In this document: piece by piece, positions 62,612 to 64,000 of the stretch
Layout: each line of letters opens with the position of its first letter
Position numbering within the stretch: the first letter of the stretch is position 1
From: Segnochrobactrum spirostomi
GTDB lineage: Bacteria > Pseudomonadota > Alphaproteobacteria > Rhizobiales > Segnochrobactraceae
Direction of reading: 5' to 3'
NCBI RefSeq assembly: GCF_009600605.1
Contig: NZ_VWNA01000001.1
Location: 3,272,501-3,336,500, forward strand
DNA length: 64,000 bases
Position numbers and translations under genes: made by a program
Notes under the pieces: generated by a model
The model's input: the letters and a program-made list of their open reading frames with translations, nothing else
Databases searched by the model: none
What the model was told of the DNA's origin: nothing

Positions 62612-62770
62612 GATGAACCTCTCGGGCCGCGCAAACCGTGCGCGGCGTACGGGTTACGAGTGTGGCCGAAACGTAGGGAGCCGACCCCGCAAGGTCAAGC
62701 GCGGGAGGCCCTTTTCCGCGGAGGACAACACGCCTTCGCCGCCGTCAGCGAGGGCCGGCCGCGTCGCGCC

Positions 62771-63379
62771 TCACGCGCCGACTTTGGGTGCCGCCCCGAG
62801 CTGCTCCAGCTTGAACCAGCTCAGCATCATGATGGTCTTGCCGTCGATGATCTCGCCGCGGGCGACCATGGCGAGCGCTTCGTCGAGGGTCGGCTCCAGG
62901 ATCTCGATGTCCTCGCCCTCGTCCGCCTTGCCGCCGCCCGCGGAGACCCGATCGCCGACGGCATAATCGGCGACGAAGAAGGTCAGGGTCTCGGTGACCG
63001 AGCCGGGGCTCATGAAGGCTTCGAAGACCCGGCGGGGACGGCGCACGCGCACGCCGGTCTCTTCCTCGGCCTCCGCGCGGATGCACTCCTCCGGGTCGCG
63101 GGCGTCGAGCAGGCCGGCGCAGATCTCGATCAGCGGCGCGGGGTGGCCGACGACGAAGGCGGGCAGGCGGAATTGCCGGGTCAGCAGCACCGTGTCGCGC
63201 GAGGGATCGTAGAGCAGGATCGCCGCGCCGTGTCCGCGGTCGTAGACCTCGCGGCTCAGGGTCTGGGTCTCGCCGTCGGCGCGGTGATAATCGAAGGTGA
63301 CCTTCGAGAGGGTGCCCCAGTTCTTCGACAGGATTTCCGTGCCGCGGATGGTGACGCGGTCGTTGGTCGGGCTCGGCAT
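62771..63379 (-). CDS. Nudix hydrolase, NudK-like
   Basis: A 202-aa Nudix enzyme. The Nudix box runs AGLLDARDPEECIRAEAEEE followed by TG, and its flanks (AFVVGHPAPLIEIC; VFEAFMSPGSVTETLTFFVADY) match the NudK/ADP-ribose pyrophosphatase group that hydrolyses nucleotide sugars such as GDP-mannose. It lies 19 bases downstream of addA on the same strand and upstream of trxA. Exact substrate not provable from sequence. Confidence 0.9.
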   Translation of the reverse strand: MPSPTNDRVTIRGTEILSKNWGTLSKVTFDYHRADGETQTLSREVYDRGHGAAILLYDPSRDTVLLTRQFRLPAFVVGHPAPLIEICAGLLDARDPEECIRAEAEEETGVRVRRPRRVFEAFMSPGSVTETLTFFVADYAVGDRVSAGGGKADEGEDIEILEPTLDEALAMVARGEIIDGKTIMMLSWFKLEQLGAAPKVGA

Positions 63380-63398
63380 CGGAAGGTCCTTTTGGGTT

Positions 63399-64000
63399 TC
63401 AATCGGGGCGCACGAGGCGGCCGGCGATCGTCTCGAGGTCGACGGGCGCGATCTCGATCAGCCGGGGCGCGGCGGTGAACAGGAGGGCGCCGCGCACCGC
63501 GCGGCCGGGGAAGAGCGGGGCAAGCACCCGGCGATAGAGCGCGAGCTGCGCGATGTAGGCGGCCGGCACCCCGGCGAGGTCGTGCGGCACCCGCCGGTCG
63601 GTTTTGAAATCGACGATGGCGAGGCCCGATTCGTCCTCGATCAGCCGGTCGATGCGGCCGGCGACGACGATCGGCTCGCCGGAGAGCGCGGTGAGCCGAC
63701 CGCTGACGTGGACTTCGGCCCGGCCGCCGGAGGCGAACAGCGGCGCGAAGGCGGGGTCCGCGACGACCGCCAGCACCTCGGCCGCGAGGGCATCGCGCAT
63801 CTCGGCGCCGAGCGCGCCGGCCTCGCGGGCGAGGAAGCGGGCAGCGGTCTCGGAGCGCTCGCCCGGCGGGCGGGAGGCGAGGAGCTCGATCAGGCGGTGG
63901 ACGAGCCGGCCGCGCAGCAGCGCCGTGCCGTCGCCCAAAGCCGCGAGACCGGAGACCTCGGGCGTCTCGTCCTCGGGCGCCGCTGCCTCTTCGAGCGCGA
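63399..64000 (-). CDS. addA: Helicase-nuclease AddA, C-terminal part (cut by window edge)
   Basis: The last 200 residues of the double-strand-break repair protein AddA. They hold the RecB-type PD-(D/E)xK nuclease: LLRGRLVHRLIELLASRP, then GRIDRLIEDESGLAIVDFKTDR with the metal-binding aspartates and lysine, then YIAQLALYRRVLAPLFPGR with the conserved Gln and Tyr. The frame stays open to base 64000, so the gene continues out of the window; a TTG near 63938 is internal. trxA and the Nudix gene follow, a common alphaproteobacterial order. Confidence 0.88.
   Translation of the reverse strand, partial: ALEEAAAPEDETPEVSGLAALGDGTALLRGRLVHRLIELLASRPPGERSETAARFLAREAGALGAEMRDALAAEVLAVVADPAFAPLFASGGRAEVHVSGRLTALSGEPIVVAGRIDRLIEDESGLAIVDFKTDRRVPHDLAGVPAAYIAQLALYRRVLAPLFPGRAVRGALLFTAAPRLIEIAPVDLETIAGRLVRPD

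Overview
The window is a GC-rich chromosomal segment that most likely comes from an alphaproteobacterium of the order Hyphomicrobiales (Rhizobiales). The evidence is gene content and order: a ctaC-ctaD-ctaB-coxF-like-ctaG-ctaE-DUF983-SURF1 oxidase cluster, an F0 operon (atpI-B-E-F'-F) standing apart from F1 genes, the GANTC methyltransferase ccrM with a CtrA-like site, a mutY-DUF721-dsbA-smc block, and an IalB-family protein. The genus cannot be named from sequence alone. Almost everything is core housekeeping. I see no rRNA, tRNA, CRISPR, prophage or intact insertion sequence.

Layout. 0-12.4 kb: purD; a serine hydrolase divergent from a small heat-shock gene with a good RpoH-type promoter; threonine aldolase; gltB-gltD; a Tat-exported beta carbonic anhydrase. 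12.6-15.4 kb (minus strand): tldD (frameshifted), a PPOX-type flavoprotein, an IalB-like protein. 16.0-23.2 kb (plus strand): the aa3 cytochrome oxidase cluster, with ctaB frameshifted. 23.3-33 kb: aldo/keto reductase, peroxiredoxin, a DsbD N-terminal-like protein, YqgE, then thrC, an M16 peptidase, a GNAT acetyltransferase and a large membrane protein with degenerate GGDEF and EAL domains. 33.2-36.8 kb (minus strand): ispH, thrB, rnhA and a lipid kinase, the last three overlapping. 37-43.6 kb: an unknown lipoprotein, then a tandem glycine riboswitch driving gcvT, gcvH, an osmC-like gene, gcvPA and gcvPB. 43.7-51 kb: ccrM; a segment holding a strikingly AT-rich sulfotransferase gene plus a LysE exporter and an AraC regulator; then mutY, a DUF721 gene and dsbA. 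51-54.5 kb: smc. 54.6-57.6 kb: the F0 ATP synthase operon. 58-64 kb: clpB, a vapBC pair, grpE, trxA, a NudK-like Nudix gene and the 3' part of addA, cut by the window edge.

How the genes work together. The oxidase cluster encodes subunits II, I and III plus haem O synthesis, CuB insertion and SURF1 assembly factors; the F0 operon uses the resulting proton gradient. hsp20, clpB and grpE form a heat-shock group with similar candidate RpoH promoters. Glycine and threonine metabolism recurs: purD consumes glycine, threonine aldolase makes it, thrB/thrC make threonine, and the gcv operon degrades glycine under direct glycine sensing.

The points most worth checking are: (1) two single-base losses, each in a run of four C on the coding strand, that break tldD and ctaB and look like assembly errors; (2) a GGDEF-EAL protein that has lost catalytic residues in both domains; (3) the AT-rich sulfotransferase gene lying between ccrM and mutY; (4) an inverted-repeat family, one copy of which sits inside the gcv operon. 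I did not find a convincing undescribed multi-gene system.
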